From Sandaracinaceae bacterium (lineage in GTDB: Bacteria; Myxococcota_A; Polyangia; Polyangiales; Houyiibacteriaceae): DNA of 64,000 nucleotides. The DNA lies in contig JACKEJ010000005.1 in the NCBI GenBank assembly GCA_020633055.1, forward strand, positions 62,001-126,000, read 5' to 3'. Both the position numbers and the translations under genes were made by a program. Below are positions 43,765 through 51,463 of the stretch, piece by piece. The first letter of the stretch is position 1. Every line of letters begins with the position of its first letter. A model generated the notes under the pieces. The model had not been told where the DNA came from. It saw only the letters and a program-made list of their open reading frames with translations, and did no database searches.

Positions 43765-45348
43765 TCAGGAGCGGCGCACGGCCGCTCGAATGGCGCCCAG
43801 CGACAGCGGCACCACCCGCGTGTCCCCAGGGCGTCCTGGGACGACGAAGCGCACCAGCCCACCGGATTTCTTCTTGTCCGAGGCGACGAAGTCCAGCGCC
43901 GCGTCGCTCAGTCGGTCGTCCAGGTCGACCGGCAGGCCCAGTGTCCTCAGCAGCTCCGTGAGCCGCGCGACGCTCGTCGCGTCGGTCGTCCCCTGCGCGA
44001 CGCCAACGCGCAGCGCCGCGATCATGCCGAGCGCGACGGCCTCCCCGTGCCGCAGCCCCACGTAGTCGTGGGCCGCCTCGAGCCCGTGGCCGACCGTGTG
44101 CCCCAAGTTGAGCCACATGCGCTTGCCACCCTCGCGCTCGTCCTGCCGCACGACGCGGGCCTTGAGCCGAACGCTCATCTCGATGGCGCGGATGGTCGCT
44201 TCGCGCTCACCCACCCGCAGGGCCGCCGCGTCCTCCTCCAGCTGCGCCACGGCCGCCTCGCCGTCGAGCCAGGCGCTCTTCACGACCTCCGCCAGGCCCG
44301 AGATGCGCTCGTCGTCTGAGAGGGTCGCGAGGGTGAGCACGTCGCACAGTACGAAGCTGGGCTGGTAGAAGGTGCCGACCAGGTTCTTCCCGCGCGGACG
44401 GTTGAAGCCCGTCTTACCGCCCACCGAGCTGTCGACCATGGACAGGAGCGTGGTTGGCACTTGGCCGAGCGCGACCCCACGAAGGAGCGTCGAGGCCGCG
44501 AAGCCGGTCAGGTCCCCGACCACCCCGCCGCCCACACCCAGCACGAGCGCGTGACGGTCGACCCCGGCGTCCAGGGCTGCGTCCCAGATGGTCTCGACGG
44601 ACTGCACGTGCTTGAAGCGCTCGCCGTCTTCCAGGCACACCGAGACACACCGACGCCCGGCCGCCTCGACGCGCTCCGCCACGTCGCGTGGCCAGGGCCG
44701 TTGGACGGGGTCGGGCACGTCGTGCACCAAGACCACGTCTCCCTTGGACGCCTCCGTCACCCGCGCGCCGACCCGCTCTCGAACGCCGGCGCCGATCTCG
44801 ACGCGGTAGGTTCGTTCGCCGAGGGGCACGACGACCATGACGTCTTCGCTGGCCTGCGCCACCTGCAGCGCCGCTTGCTCCGCGGTTGCCAGGCCGGTGT
44901 CCACCGTGAGGTGTGCCTCCGCGTAGGCGGACGCGCGAGCCGAGAGCAACCCCTCGAGGCGCTCTCGGCGCTGCTCGGGGCTCAGGCCGGCGAGCAGCGG
45001 ACGATCCGTGGCGTCCCCCACCCGCTTCAGAAGCTCGTCGGTGTCCGCGCGAAGCGTGACCACCAGACCACGTTCCAGCAGGTCGTGACGCAGCGCGTCT
45101 TGGGTGAGCGCGCCGCCGCCGAGCGCCACCACGGCCCCCTCGGACGCCGTCGCGCGTGCGTGCTCGGCCTCCAGCTGCCGGAACGCGGCCTCCCCGCGCT
45201 CGGCGAAGATGCGCGTGATGGACGTCCCAGCCGCCGCCTCGATGCGCTGATCGAGATCGATGACCGGGCGACCGAGCTGCTGCCCGAGGGCGCGGGCCAC
45301 GGTGCTCTTGCCAGCACCCATCGGCCCAGAGAGGTAAATCGTCCGCAT
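43765..45348 (-). CDS. aroKB: fused shikimate kinase / 3-dehydroquinate synthase
   Basis: A single 527-residue reading frame containing two shikimate-pathway enzymes. Residues 1-~160 are shikimate kinase: P-loop SGPMGAGKST, VIDLDQRIE, and the FRQLEAEH and GGGALT blocks. Residues ~165-527 are 3-dehydroquinate synthase: GERFKHVQSVETIWDAALDA, GGGVVGDLTGFAAS, the NAD/metal block DSSVGGKTGFNRPRGKN, and the zinc ligands in LNLGHTVGHGLEA. No stop or frameshift lies between them. In many proteobacteria aroK and aroB are adjacent genes next to the pilus operon; here they are fused. ATG 45348 starts the kinase; the frame open upstream of it overlaps a terminator and is rejected. Confidence 0.95.
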   Translation of the reverse strand: MRTIYLSGPMGAGKSTVARALGQQLGRPVIDLDQRIEAAAGTSITRIFAERGEAAFRQLEAEHARATASEGAVVALGGGALTQDALRHDLLERGLVVTLRADTDELLKRVGDATDRPLLAGLSPEQRRERLEGLLSARASAYAEAHLTVDTGLATAEQAALQVAQASEDVMVVVPLGERTYRVEIGAGVRERVGARVTEASKGDVVLVHDVPDPVQRPWPRDVAERVEAAGRRCVSVCLEDGERFKHVQSVETIWDAALDAGVDRHALVLGVGGGVVGDLTGFAASTLLRGVALGQVPTTLLSMVDSSVGGKTGFNRPRGKNLVGTFYQPSFVLCDVLTLATLSDDERISGLAEVVKSAWLDGEAAVAQLEEDAAALRVGEREATIRAIEMSVRLKARVVRQDEREGGKRMWLNLGHTVGHGLEAAHDYVGLRHGEAVALGMIAALRVGVAQGTTDATSVARLTELLRTLGLPVDLDDRLSDAALDFVASDKKKSGGLVRFVVPGRPGDTRVVPLSLGAIRAAVRRS

Positions 45349-45380
45349 CCCTGCTGCGTAGCAGACCGCGCCCGAACGAG

Positions 45381-45418
45381 CATGGCGCGGCCGCTCGAAC
45401 CCGAGCGGTCGCGCCATG
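45381..45418. terminator. 17-bp terminator hairpin between pilQ and aroKB
   Basis: CATGGCGCGGCCGCTCG (45381-45397) pairs with CGAGCGGTCGCGCCATG (45402-45418) around AACC, with a single G-T pair. It lies between the pilQ stop and the aroKB start and would end pilus transcripts or limit read-through into aroKB. Confidence 0.7.
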
Positions 45419-45472
45419 GCGGAGTGGGACGACGGGACCGGCCGCGGGCCGTCGTCCGCTCTCGAGCGAGCG

Positions 45473-47404
45473 CTACTGCGGGAGGGACTCCGCCCGGTTC
45501 ACGATGCGAGGCGTGATGAAGATCAGCAGCTCGTTGCGGTCGTCCCGCACCTGGCGGTTCTGGAACAGCACCCCCAGGACCGGGATGTCGCCGAAGAACG
45601 GCACCTGGCGGACGTTGCGGCTGGTGGTGCGTGTGTAGATGCCACCGATGACGGCCGTGTGCCCGTCGGGGATCAGCAGGTCGGTCTCCGCCTCGCGCTT
45701 GAGGATGGTCGGATCACCGCGGACGCTGGTGCGGCTGAAGTCCGGCTCGTCACGCGTGACGCGCACGTGCATCGAGACCGAGCCGTCGGCCGTGACGTGT
45801 GGGCGCACGTTGAGCTCGAGCTTGGCCTCCTGGAAGGCGGTGTTGACGCCCTGCGCGCTGACGACCGAGTAGGGGATCAGGGTGCCCTGCGCGATGGTGG
45901 CCTCGTGGTTGTCGAGGGTCAGGATGCGGGGCGAGCTGATGATGCGCACGGTACCGCGGGCCTCGGCGGCGCTGAGGCGCACGTTGAGGTTGAAGTTGCC
46001 GCCGACGCTCCCGAGCGTCATGCCGAGCGCGCCACCGGCGCCGGTTCCGACCGCGGCGGGCAGGTTGACGACGTAGTTGGGCGTCGGGAACACGTTGGAA
46101 AACGGGGACAGACCGGCGGTGGGCGTGCCCTGTGCGCTGGTGGCGCCGCCGGCGAGGCCGACGTTGCTGGGGAACACGAGGCCCGTCGGGTTGCCCGTCG
46201 CGCTGCTCATGGAGACGTCGCCGCCCCACTGGATGCCGACGTCACGCGAGTATTGGCTGGTGGCCTCGACGATGCGCGCCTCGATCAACACCTGGGGGGT
46301 CTGCGTGTCGAGCGAGCGGATGAGCTCCTCCACCGCGTCCAGGTTCTCGTCGATGTCTCGCACGATGAGGATGTTGGTGCGCTCGTCCACCGAGACCGAG
46401 CCGCGCTCGCTGAGGAGGTCGGAGACGCGCGGGGCCACGTCCGTTGCGGTCGCGTAGCTGACGGGCACCAGGCGCGTCTCGATCGGCGCCAGCTCGATGT
46501 TCTGCCGCTGACGGGCGATGGCGGCGTCGCGCTCCTGCTGGAGCTGCGAGAGCGGGGCGACGCGGATGAGGTTGCCGCGGCGCACCATCCCGAGCCCCTT
46601 GGCCTGCAGCACGACGTCCAGCGCCTGATCCCAAGGGACGTTCAAGAGCCGGAGCGTGATCTGACCCTGTACGTTGTCCGCAGCGATGATGTTGACGCCG
46701 CCGACCTCGGCCAGCAGCCGGAGGATGTTGTGGATGTCCGCGTCGAGCACGTCCAGGTCGATGCGGCGACCGGAGTACCCCCGACGCCGCGCGCCCGCGA
46801 CCTGCAGCGGGACGTCGGTCAGGAACGCGGCGGCCTCATCGGTCTCGGCCGTCGACACCTCGACGCCCTCCAGTTCGCTCGCCTCCGTGTCCGTGCCCAC
46901 CTGGAGATCCGCAGCGTCACGGTAGTCGCGCTCGCGAGCGACGGTACGAGCCCTCGGTCGCTCCGCCACCTGCGGGTCCCCCGAGAAGACCCACAGGATG
47001 CGGTTGCCAGCGCGCACGGCGGTGCCGCGTGCGCCCGGGCCACGCACCACACGCACGACCACGTCCTCGCCGCGCTGCTCGACGCGGACGCGCCGGACGA
47101 GCCCGGCGGGGTTCCCGCGGGTGTGGTTCGACACGCTGGGATCGAGGACCGCCCCACGCACCTCGAGCACATGCTCGCCGCCGCGCTCGACGACACGAAA
47201 CGCCGACGCCCGGTCGAACTGCAGGATCACGCGCTCGCGTCCATCGCGTGCTTCCACGGTCACGGCCCCGAGCGTGCTGGCCGGCTCCGCGGCGGCGCCC
47301 TCAGTGCGCGGGCGCGGCGCTTCGGGAGCGACGTCGGCCGAGACCGTGTCCGCCCAGAGCGCGGGCAACATCACTGCAAAAAGGGTCGCGGAGAGGGCGC
47401 GCAT
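45473..47404 (-). CDS. pilQ: type IV pilus outer-membrane secretin PilQ
   Basis: PilQ forms the outer-membrane pore through which the pilus passes. The 643-residue protein has a signal peptide (MRALSATLFAVMLPALWADT), one AMIN domain (~40-140) that binds peptidoglycan, an STN/N0 segment (RIDLDVLDADIHNILRLLAE), an N1/KH domain, and the secretin core with VPFFGDIPVLGVLF and the final LLIFITPRIV. AGGAG is 7-8 bases before ATG 47404. An alternative ATG at 47518 is in frame, overlaps the pilP stop (ATGA) and would add 38 residues ahead of the signal; it is less likely. Many secretins carry more AMIN repeats. Confidence 0.95.
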   Translation of the reverse strand: MRALSATLFAVMLPALWADTVSADVAPEAPRPRTEGAAAEPASTLGAVTVEARDGRERVILQFDRASAFRVVERGGEHVLEVRGAVLDPSVSNHTRGNPAGLVRRVRVEQRGEDVVVRVVRGPGARGTAVRAGNRILWVFSGDPQVAERPRARTVARERDYRDAADLQVGTDTEASELEGVEVSTAETDEAAAFLTDVPLQVAGARRRGYSGRRIDLDVLDADIHNILRLLAEVGGVNIIAADNVQGQITLRLLNVPWDQALDVVLQAKGLGMVRRGNLIRVAPLSQLQQERDAAIARQRQNIELAPIETRLVPVSYATATDVAPRVSDLLSERGSVSVDERTNILIVRDIDENLDAVEELIRSLDTQTPQVLIEARIVEATSQYSRDVGIQWGGDVSMSSATGNPTGLVFPSNVGLAGGATSAQGTPTAGLSPFSNVFPTPNYVVNLPAAVGTGAGGALGMTLGSVGGNFNLNVRLSAAEARGTVRIISSPRILTLDNHEATIAQGTLIPYSVVSAQGVNTAFQEAKLELNVRPHVTADGSVSMHVRVTRDEPDFSRTSVRGDPTILKREAETDLLIPDGHTAVIGGIYTRTTSRNVRQVPFFGDIPVLGVLFQNRQVRDDRNELLIFITPRIVNRAESLPQ

Positions 47405-47514
47405 ATCAGGACTCCTGAGGTGAGTAGCGAGAGCTTCTATCGAGTTGGCCACTCGTCGCAAAAAAGACGCGAAGCGAAAATCAGTCATGGATGTTGGGCG
47501 GAGGGAGACACGCA

Positions 47515-48222
47515 TCATCCACCACTCGGGATGGTGGGGATCGTCGGGATGGCCGGTGTGGCCGTCTCTCCTTGAATCGGCGCGACACCGCCGATGCTCA
47601 TCAGCATCATCTGGTCTTCGCTGCGCAGCGTCAGCGTGCGCGTGAGGGGCGGTTGGTCTGGCGCCGATGGGTTCTCACGCGTGAGGATGACTTCATTCGG
47701 GCGGATGCGGTCGACGCGCCATACCAGCGGCACCGCGATTCCGTCGGCGCCACCCACCTGTACGGCCTCCGGCTGCCCAATGTACTGACGCGGACGGACG
47801 GTGTGTCCGAGTCCGCCACGGTCCGCGATCATCGCGCGCGGCCCCACGCCGCCGAGGACGATGCCGAGCACGCGCATCTGGTCGACGGGCGTGTCCGACA
47901 TGACGCTCTGCACCGTGGGCGCCTCGACCACCTCGATCTCGAAGCGCCGGAACGGGTCGCGCTGCTGAACGTCGATCTCGACGAACGCTTCGTCGGCGTA
48001 GGTCACCGTCGGAGGGCCTGCGTCCGGTGTCCCCTCTGGCGTGGCGTCGGGACTGTCGGCGGGCGGCGGGGCAGTCGGGGTGGGCGTCGCGACAGGTCGC
48101 GGGGTAGGTGCGGTCCCACCAGACCCGGTCTGGATGGGGTCGTCGCAACCCAGACCGGCGAGCGCGAGCGTCGCGCACAGCGCGCCGGTGGCCAGCGGTC
48201 GACGATACGTGAGGTGCCTCAT
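47515..48222 (-). CDS. pilP: type IV pilus lipoprotein PilP
   Basis: PilP links the inner-membrane PilN-PilO complex to PilQ. The 235-residue protein has a lipoprotein-like signal (RPLATGALCATLALAGLGCD), a Pro/Thr-rich spacer (~33-70), and the HR beta domain (VEIDVQQRDPFRRFEIE, where RDPF is typical of PilP). The C-terminal ~20 residues are Pro/Ile/Thr repeats. The start overlaps pilO by 4 bases. The lipobox is weak (GLGC). Confidence 0.88.
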   Translation of the reverse strand: MRHLTYRRPLATGALCATLALAGLGCDDPIQTGSGGTAPTPRPVATPTPTAPPPADSPDATPEGTPDAGPPTVTYADEAFVEIDVQQRDPFRRFEIEVVEAPTVQSVMSDTPVDQMRVLGIVLGGVGPRAMIADRGGLGHTVRPRQYIGQPEAVQVGGADGIAVPLVWRVDRIRPNEVILTRENPSAPDQPPLTRTLTLRSEDQMMLMSIGGVAPIQGETATPAIPTIPTIPSGG

Positions 48223-48830
48223 GTTCGCCCTCCTTCACGGCCTTCTCCCTCGGGGGGCGCGTCGGGGTCCGGGCGCTTGTACGTGATGGCGCGCACGGTG
48301 ATGGTCAGGTCTTGCGTGTCGCCGCGCGGCAGGGTGAGCGAGATGTTCTCCATGCTCACCGCGCGGTCGAGCCGCGACACGCTGTGGAAGAAGCGCGCCA
48401 GCTGGTGGTGCGTTCCCGTGAGGCTCAGGGCCACTGGGATGCTGGTGTAGAACTCGCCCGGCTCCTCCGTGCCCGGCTGCACGTTCACCATGCGGATGCC
48501 GCACAGCTCGGCCGCACGGTTGATCTCTTCCAGGAACGCGGCCATCTCGGCCTGCTCGGGCAGCACGCGGCGGCTCCGGATGTCCACGGCCTCGCGGGCA
48601 GTGAGCTGCTGCTGGATCTGGACGAACTCTTGTTGCCGCTGGAGAGCCGCGTCGCGCTCGCGGGTCTTGTTGCGGTGCGCGGCCTGCGCGGTGTCGATGT
48701 CGTCCGTGATCGGCTTGTGCAGAACGAAGAAATAGAGGCCTGAAACGAGCGCGATGATGACGAACAGAATGCCCACCTTGCCCGCGACGGGTACGGTGGC
48801 GAACGTCGCCGCTTGTTTGTTGGTAGCCAT
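48219..48830 (-). CDS. pilO: type IV pilus inner-membrane protein PilO
   Basis: PilO pairs with PilN in the alignment complex. The 203-residue bitopic protein has a short cytoplasmic N-terminus, one transmembrane helix (VGILFVIIALVSGLYFFVL, ~19-37), a coiled-coil (DIDTAQAAHRNKTRERDAAL onward), and a ferredoxin-like periplasmic domain (CGIRMVNVQPGTEEPGEFYT, LTGTHHQLARFFHSVSRLDR). It starts 1 base after the pilN stop and overlaps pilP. Confidence 0.93.
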   Translation of the reverse strand: MATNKQAATFATVPVAGKVGILFVIIALVSGLYFFVLHKPITDDIDTAQAAHRNKTRERDAALQRQQEFVQIQQQLTAREAVDIRSRRVLPEQAEMAAFLEEINRAAELCGIRMVNVQPGTEEPGEFYTSIPVALSLTGTHHQLARFFHSVSRLDRAVSMENISLTLPRGDTQDLTITVRAITYKRPDPDAPPEGEGREGGRT

Positions 48831-48831
48831 C

Positions 48832-49467
48832 TCAGTACCTCACCCGGCAATTCAGGTTGAAGGCGACGACGTCGGCGTCCGCGCTCCCTTGAGTGCGCTC
48901 GAGGACGACGTCGGCGAAGAGCTCGGAGAGGGACAGGCGTCGTAGGAACTCGGCCACGTCCTCGTTGGTGCGGGCCTCCCCTGTGATGCGGCACACGCGC
49001 TCCGCCTCCGTGAAGCTCTTGAGCCACAGCCGACGCACGTCCCACCCCTCGCGGAAGCCCGCGTAGGGGTTGACCTGGCGCTGTCGCTCCAGCGCCTCGG
49101 GGTCGATCGTCGGTCCGCCAGGCACGCTCAGCATCTGCGAGAGCTCCATCATGACGCGCAAGGGCCCAGTACGCGCCCGGTTGAGCTCGGCGACGACCTC
49201 CTCGAGCCGGATGCTCCTCGCCAGCTGCGCCTGGAGCTCCTCCAGCCTCGACGTCCGTTGTTGCAGGTCGGCTATCTCGGTGTCGAGCTCGCGGTTGCTG
49301 CGCTGGATGGCCTCGAGCTCCCCCTTCTGCTGGAAGTAGAGCAGCGCGAGCAGGATGCCCCATACGAACGCCGCGAGCAGGTAGATGCCAGCCCACAGCG
49401 GGCCACCGCCCGATGACTGCGCCGCGGCCTGCTTCTTGGTCTTCGGGAGGAGGTTGATGCGAATCAT
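48832..49467 (-). CDS. pilN: type IV pilus inner-membrane protein PilN
   Basis: PilN contacts PilM through its conserved N-terminus, seen here as MIRINLLPKTKK. One transmembrane helix follows (GIYLLAAFVWGILLALLYFQ), then a coiled-coil (LEAIQRSNRELDTEIADLQQ) and a periplasmic ferredoxin-like domain. The 211-residue length is normal. The ATG at 49467 overlaps the pilM stop (ATGA). Confidence 0.95.
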   Translation of the reverse strand: MIRINLLPKTKKQAAAQSSGGGPLWAGIYLLAAFVWGILLALLYFQQKGELEAIQRSNRELDTEIADLQQRTSRLEELQAQLARSIRLEEVVAELNRARTGPLRVMMELSQMLSVPGGPTIDPEALERQRQVNPYAGFREGWDVRRLWLKSFTEAERVCRITGEARTNEDVAEFLRRLSLSELFADVVLERTQGSADADVVAFNLNCRVRY

Positions 49468-50522
49468 GACGTGCGCTCCCGTTCCTTGCGCAGCGCAAGA
49501 CCCATCGCGACGACGGCCTGCGCGGTCCGGCCTTGGAGCGCAACGGGGTCGATGGCCTTCCCCCCCGGCTGCGCCACGAGCAGCGGGTCGAGCAGGCTGA
49601 CGCGGGCGCGCGAGCGTCGGCCCAGCGCGTCGAGCAGCGCGCGGATGTTCGCGGTGCCCCCCGAGCAGTAGATGTTGGTGATCTCGCGGTCCCCGCTGGT
49701 GGCGAGGTAGAAGTCGAGGGACCGCTGGATCTCGCCGGCGAGCTGCTCCACCGACTGATTGATGATGGTGGGCACCTCCTGCGGGACGATGCCGCGTCCA
49801 TCGCCGCCGCACTTGTAGGCCTCGGCCTCCTCGCGGCTGATGCCCAGCTGCCGCTGGATCTCCTCCGTGATGGCGTTCCCGCCGTTCGCGATGTCACGCG
49901 TGAACGCCGTGGTGCCGTCGGCGAGGATGTTCACCGTAGTCAGCGACGCGCCCACGTGGATCAGCACGATGGTGTCGGTCGGCGACGGCGCGCCGTGCGC
50001 GCTCTCGTACACGTTCTGGACGGTGAAGGCGTCGAGGTCGACGACCACGGGCTGCAGCCGCGCTTCGATGGCGAGGTTGTAGAGGTCGTTGATCTCTTCC
50101 TTCTTCGCGGCCACCAGCAGCACGTCCATCTGCCCCTGGTCCTCGCGGCGCGTGAGCGTCTGGTAGTCGAGGGTGACCTCCGCCAAGTCGAAGGGGATGT
50201 GCTGCTCCGCCTCCCACTTGATCTGCTCGGCGAGCTCCGCGGGCGTCATGAGCGGCATCGCGATCTTCTTGATGATCACGCTGTGGCCGCTGGCCCGGAG
50301 CGCTACCTTGCGGGACTTCGACCCGTGGAAGAGCTTCTCGAGCCCCTCGACGACGGCGCCGGAGTTGATGATGTGCCCGTCGACGATCGTGTCCGCGGGG
50401 AGCGGATGGAAGCCGAACCGGACGAGCTGACGGGGGCCCTTTCCGGCCTCCTTGATTTCACAGACCTTGATGGCCGCGGAACCGATATCCACGCCAACCA
50501 GGTTCTTGCCTTCCGATGCCAT
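49464..50522 (-). CDS. pilM: type IV pilus assembly ATPase-fold protein PilM
   Basis: PilM is an actin-fold cytoplasmic ring protein that binds PilN. The 352-residue sequence has the phosphate-1 motif VGVDIGSAAIKVCEI (residues 9-23), the block KIAMPLMTPAELAEQIKWEA, IVLIHVGASLTTVNIL and ITNIYCSGGTANIRALLDAL. GGAGG lies ~14 bases before ATG 50522. It begins 9 bases after the XRE regulator stop, so the regulator heads the pilus operon. Confidence 0.96.
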   Translation of the reverse strand: MASEGKNLVGVDIGSAAIKVCEIKEAGKGPRQLVRFGFHPLPADTIVDGHIINSGAVVEGLEKLFHGSKSRKVALRASGHSVIIKKIAMPLMTPAELAEQIKWEAEQHIPFDLAEVTLDYQTLTRREDQGQMDVLLVAAKKEEINDLYNLAIEARLQPVVVDLDAFTVQNVYESAHGAPSPTDTIVLIHVGASLTTVNILADGTTAFTRDIANGGNAITEEIQRQLGISREEAEAYKCGGDGRGIVPQEVPTIINQSVEQLAGEIQRSLDFYLATSGDREITNIYCSGGTANIRALLDALGRRSRARVSLLDPLLVAQPGGKAIDPVALQGRTAQAVVAMGLALRKERERTS

Positions 50523-50531
50523 CGACCCGCA

Positions 50532-51101
50532 TCACTCCTCCTCGCCGAATACTCGAACTCGATCCGCGAGGCTGAGGCCTAGAGCTTCGAGTATTTTCCG
50601 CTTGGTATCCACGCGGCACCCGAAACCTTTTTCAACACGATCGATCGTCAACACCGAGAGATTCGCACTGCGCGCCAGCTCTGCCTTGGACATCATCCTT
50701 TCGATGCGGATGCGGCGGACCATGTTGGGCTTGCCGCCCTCCGTGGTCTTGCTCCGCTTCTTCTCCACCCGCTCGGCTTTCTCGGTCTTTTCGACCTTGT
50801 CCGCCTTGTCCGACCTGTCCGACCTGTCCGCTTTGTCTGCCCGCTCGAGCTTTTCGGCTCTTTCGGGCTTGTCGGCCTTGGGCTCCGAGCCCTTGTCCAG
50901 CCCCTTGACCTGCGCGGGCGCCGGAGCGACCGAGGAGGCAAGCACTGAGCTGGATGCCGCCGGCGAAGGGCTCGCCGGAGCAGCCGCACGACGACCACCT
51001 GCTCCCTGAGGGAGGGTCGTGTCGTCCGAAGACACCTCGGAGGAACCCGCCGCATGCTCGGCAGGGAGGTTGGCCTCCTGGTTTTGGTCGTCTTCCATCA
51101 T
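50532..51101 (-). CDS. XRE-type regulator with charged repeat region, first gene of pil operon
   Basis: A 189-residue protein. The N-terminal ~70 residues are acidic then Pro/Ala-rich. Residues ~75-120 are a charged low-complexity stretch with three-residue periodicity (ADRSDRSDKADKVEKTEKAE), encoded by a 9-bp DNA repeat. The C-terminal ~65 residues are a helix-turn-helix of the XRE type (SKAELARSANLSVLTIDRVE, then KILEALGLSLADRVRVFGEE). It probably binds DNA, perhaps its own promoter region, which contains several inverted repeats. Its placement 9 bases before pilM suggests it regulates or is co-produced with the pilus machinery. TATCTG lies 8 bases before ATG 51101. Confidence 0.85.
   Translation of the reverse strand: MMEDDQNQEANLPAEHAAGSSEVSSDDTTLPQGAGGRRAAAPASPSPAASSSVLASSVAPAPAQVKGLDKGSEPKADKPERAEKLERADKADRSDRSDKADKVEKTEKAERVEKKRSKTTEGGKPNMVRRIRIERMMSKAELARSANLSVLTIDRVEKGFGCRVDTKRKILEALGLSLADRVRVFGEEE
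50797..50841. repeat. 9-bp tandem repeat in the XRE regulator gene
   Basis: Five imperfect copies of a 9-base unit (TTGTCCGCC, TTGTCCGAC, CTGTCCGAC, CTGTCCGCT, TTGTCTGCC). On the coding minus strand they encode the Ala/Ser-Asp-Lys/Arg triplets of the charged linker. Confidence 0.85.
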
Positions 51102-51109
51102 GGCTCGGG

Positions 51110-51115
51110 CAGATA
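51110..51115 (-). promoter_or_regulatory. candidate -10 box for the XRE-pilM operon
   Basis: TATCTG on the minus strand ends 8 bases before ATG 51101. It matches the hexamer upstream of the RNase HII-like gene and differs from TAnnnT in its last base. Confidence 0.35.
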
Positions 51116-51126
51116 TCTAGCAGCGG

Positions 51127-51170
51127 TGTGAACCACCCTGGGCCGATTCACAAGCCACGCTAGATGTGAA
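51127..51170. promoter_or_regulatory. three TGTGAA half-sites upstream of the XRE gene
   Basis: TGTGAA at 51127-51132 and its complement TTCACA at 51147-51152 form a 6-bp dyad; a third TGTGAA is at 51165-51170. The half-sites are about 20 bases apart, roughly two helical turns. They lie just upstream of the XRE start and are candidate binding sites for that protein or another regulator. Confidence 0.4.
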
Positions 51171-51196
51171 ACCTAGAATCGTCAAGCAAGTTAGCG

Positions 51197-51225
51197 TCAC
51201 TTACCCATAATTTATAGGTAAGTGA
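51197..51225. promoter_or_regulatory. 29-bp palindrome with A/T-rich centre, candidate operator
   Basis: TCACTTACC (51197-51205) and GGTAAGTGA (51217-51225) are perfect 9-bp inverted repeats around CATAATTTATA. The centre contains CATAAT on the plus strand and TATAAA on the minus strand, so it could overlap a -10 element. It sits in a marked A/T-rich island in the 362-base region between the XRE-pil operon and the LysM gene. Confidence 0.5.
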
Positions 51226-51463
51226 TGGGTATGGGTGCCCTCTGCCTCGATGGTGTCCGCGGGGCGATCGTGGGGGTCACGATCGTTTCCGCAGCAGCGA
51301 GACGCTTTGTGCTCATCTTTCGGATGTCAATGAACGAACAGACTGAGGTCATGCTCGCACCCCCGAACACGCAGGGCAAAAAAACGCACATCCGCGGGAC
51401 GCGTGGACGCGCGGCACCCGCGCGGTTGCCCCCGTCCGTTCGACGCGTTAGACCCTTCTGGCC

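Noticed and set aside
47405..47518. Longer pilQ start at ATG 47518 overlapping the pilP stop
   Set aside because: It would put 38 polar residues before the signal peptide; ATG 47404 has a good ribosome site and a signal directly after it. Kept only as an alternative.
45416..47575. A 719-codon plus-strand open frame antisense to pilQ
   Set aside because: pilQ is unambiguous on the minus strand, and the antisense product is composition-driven.
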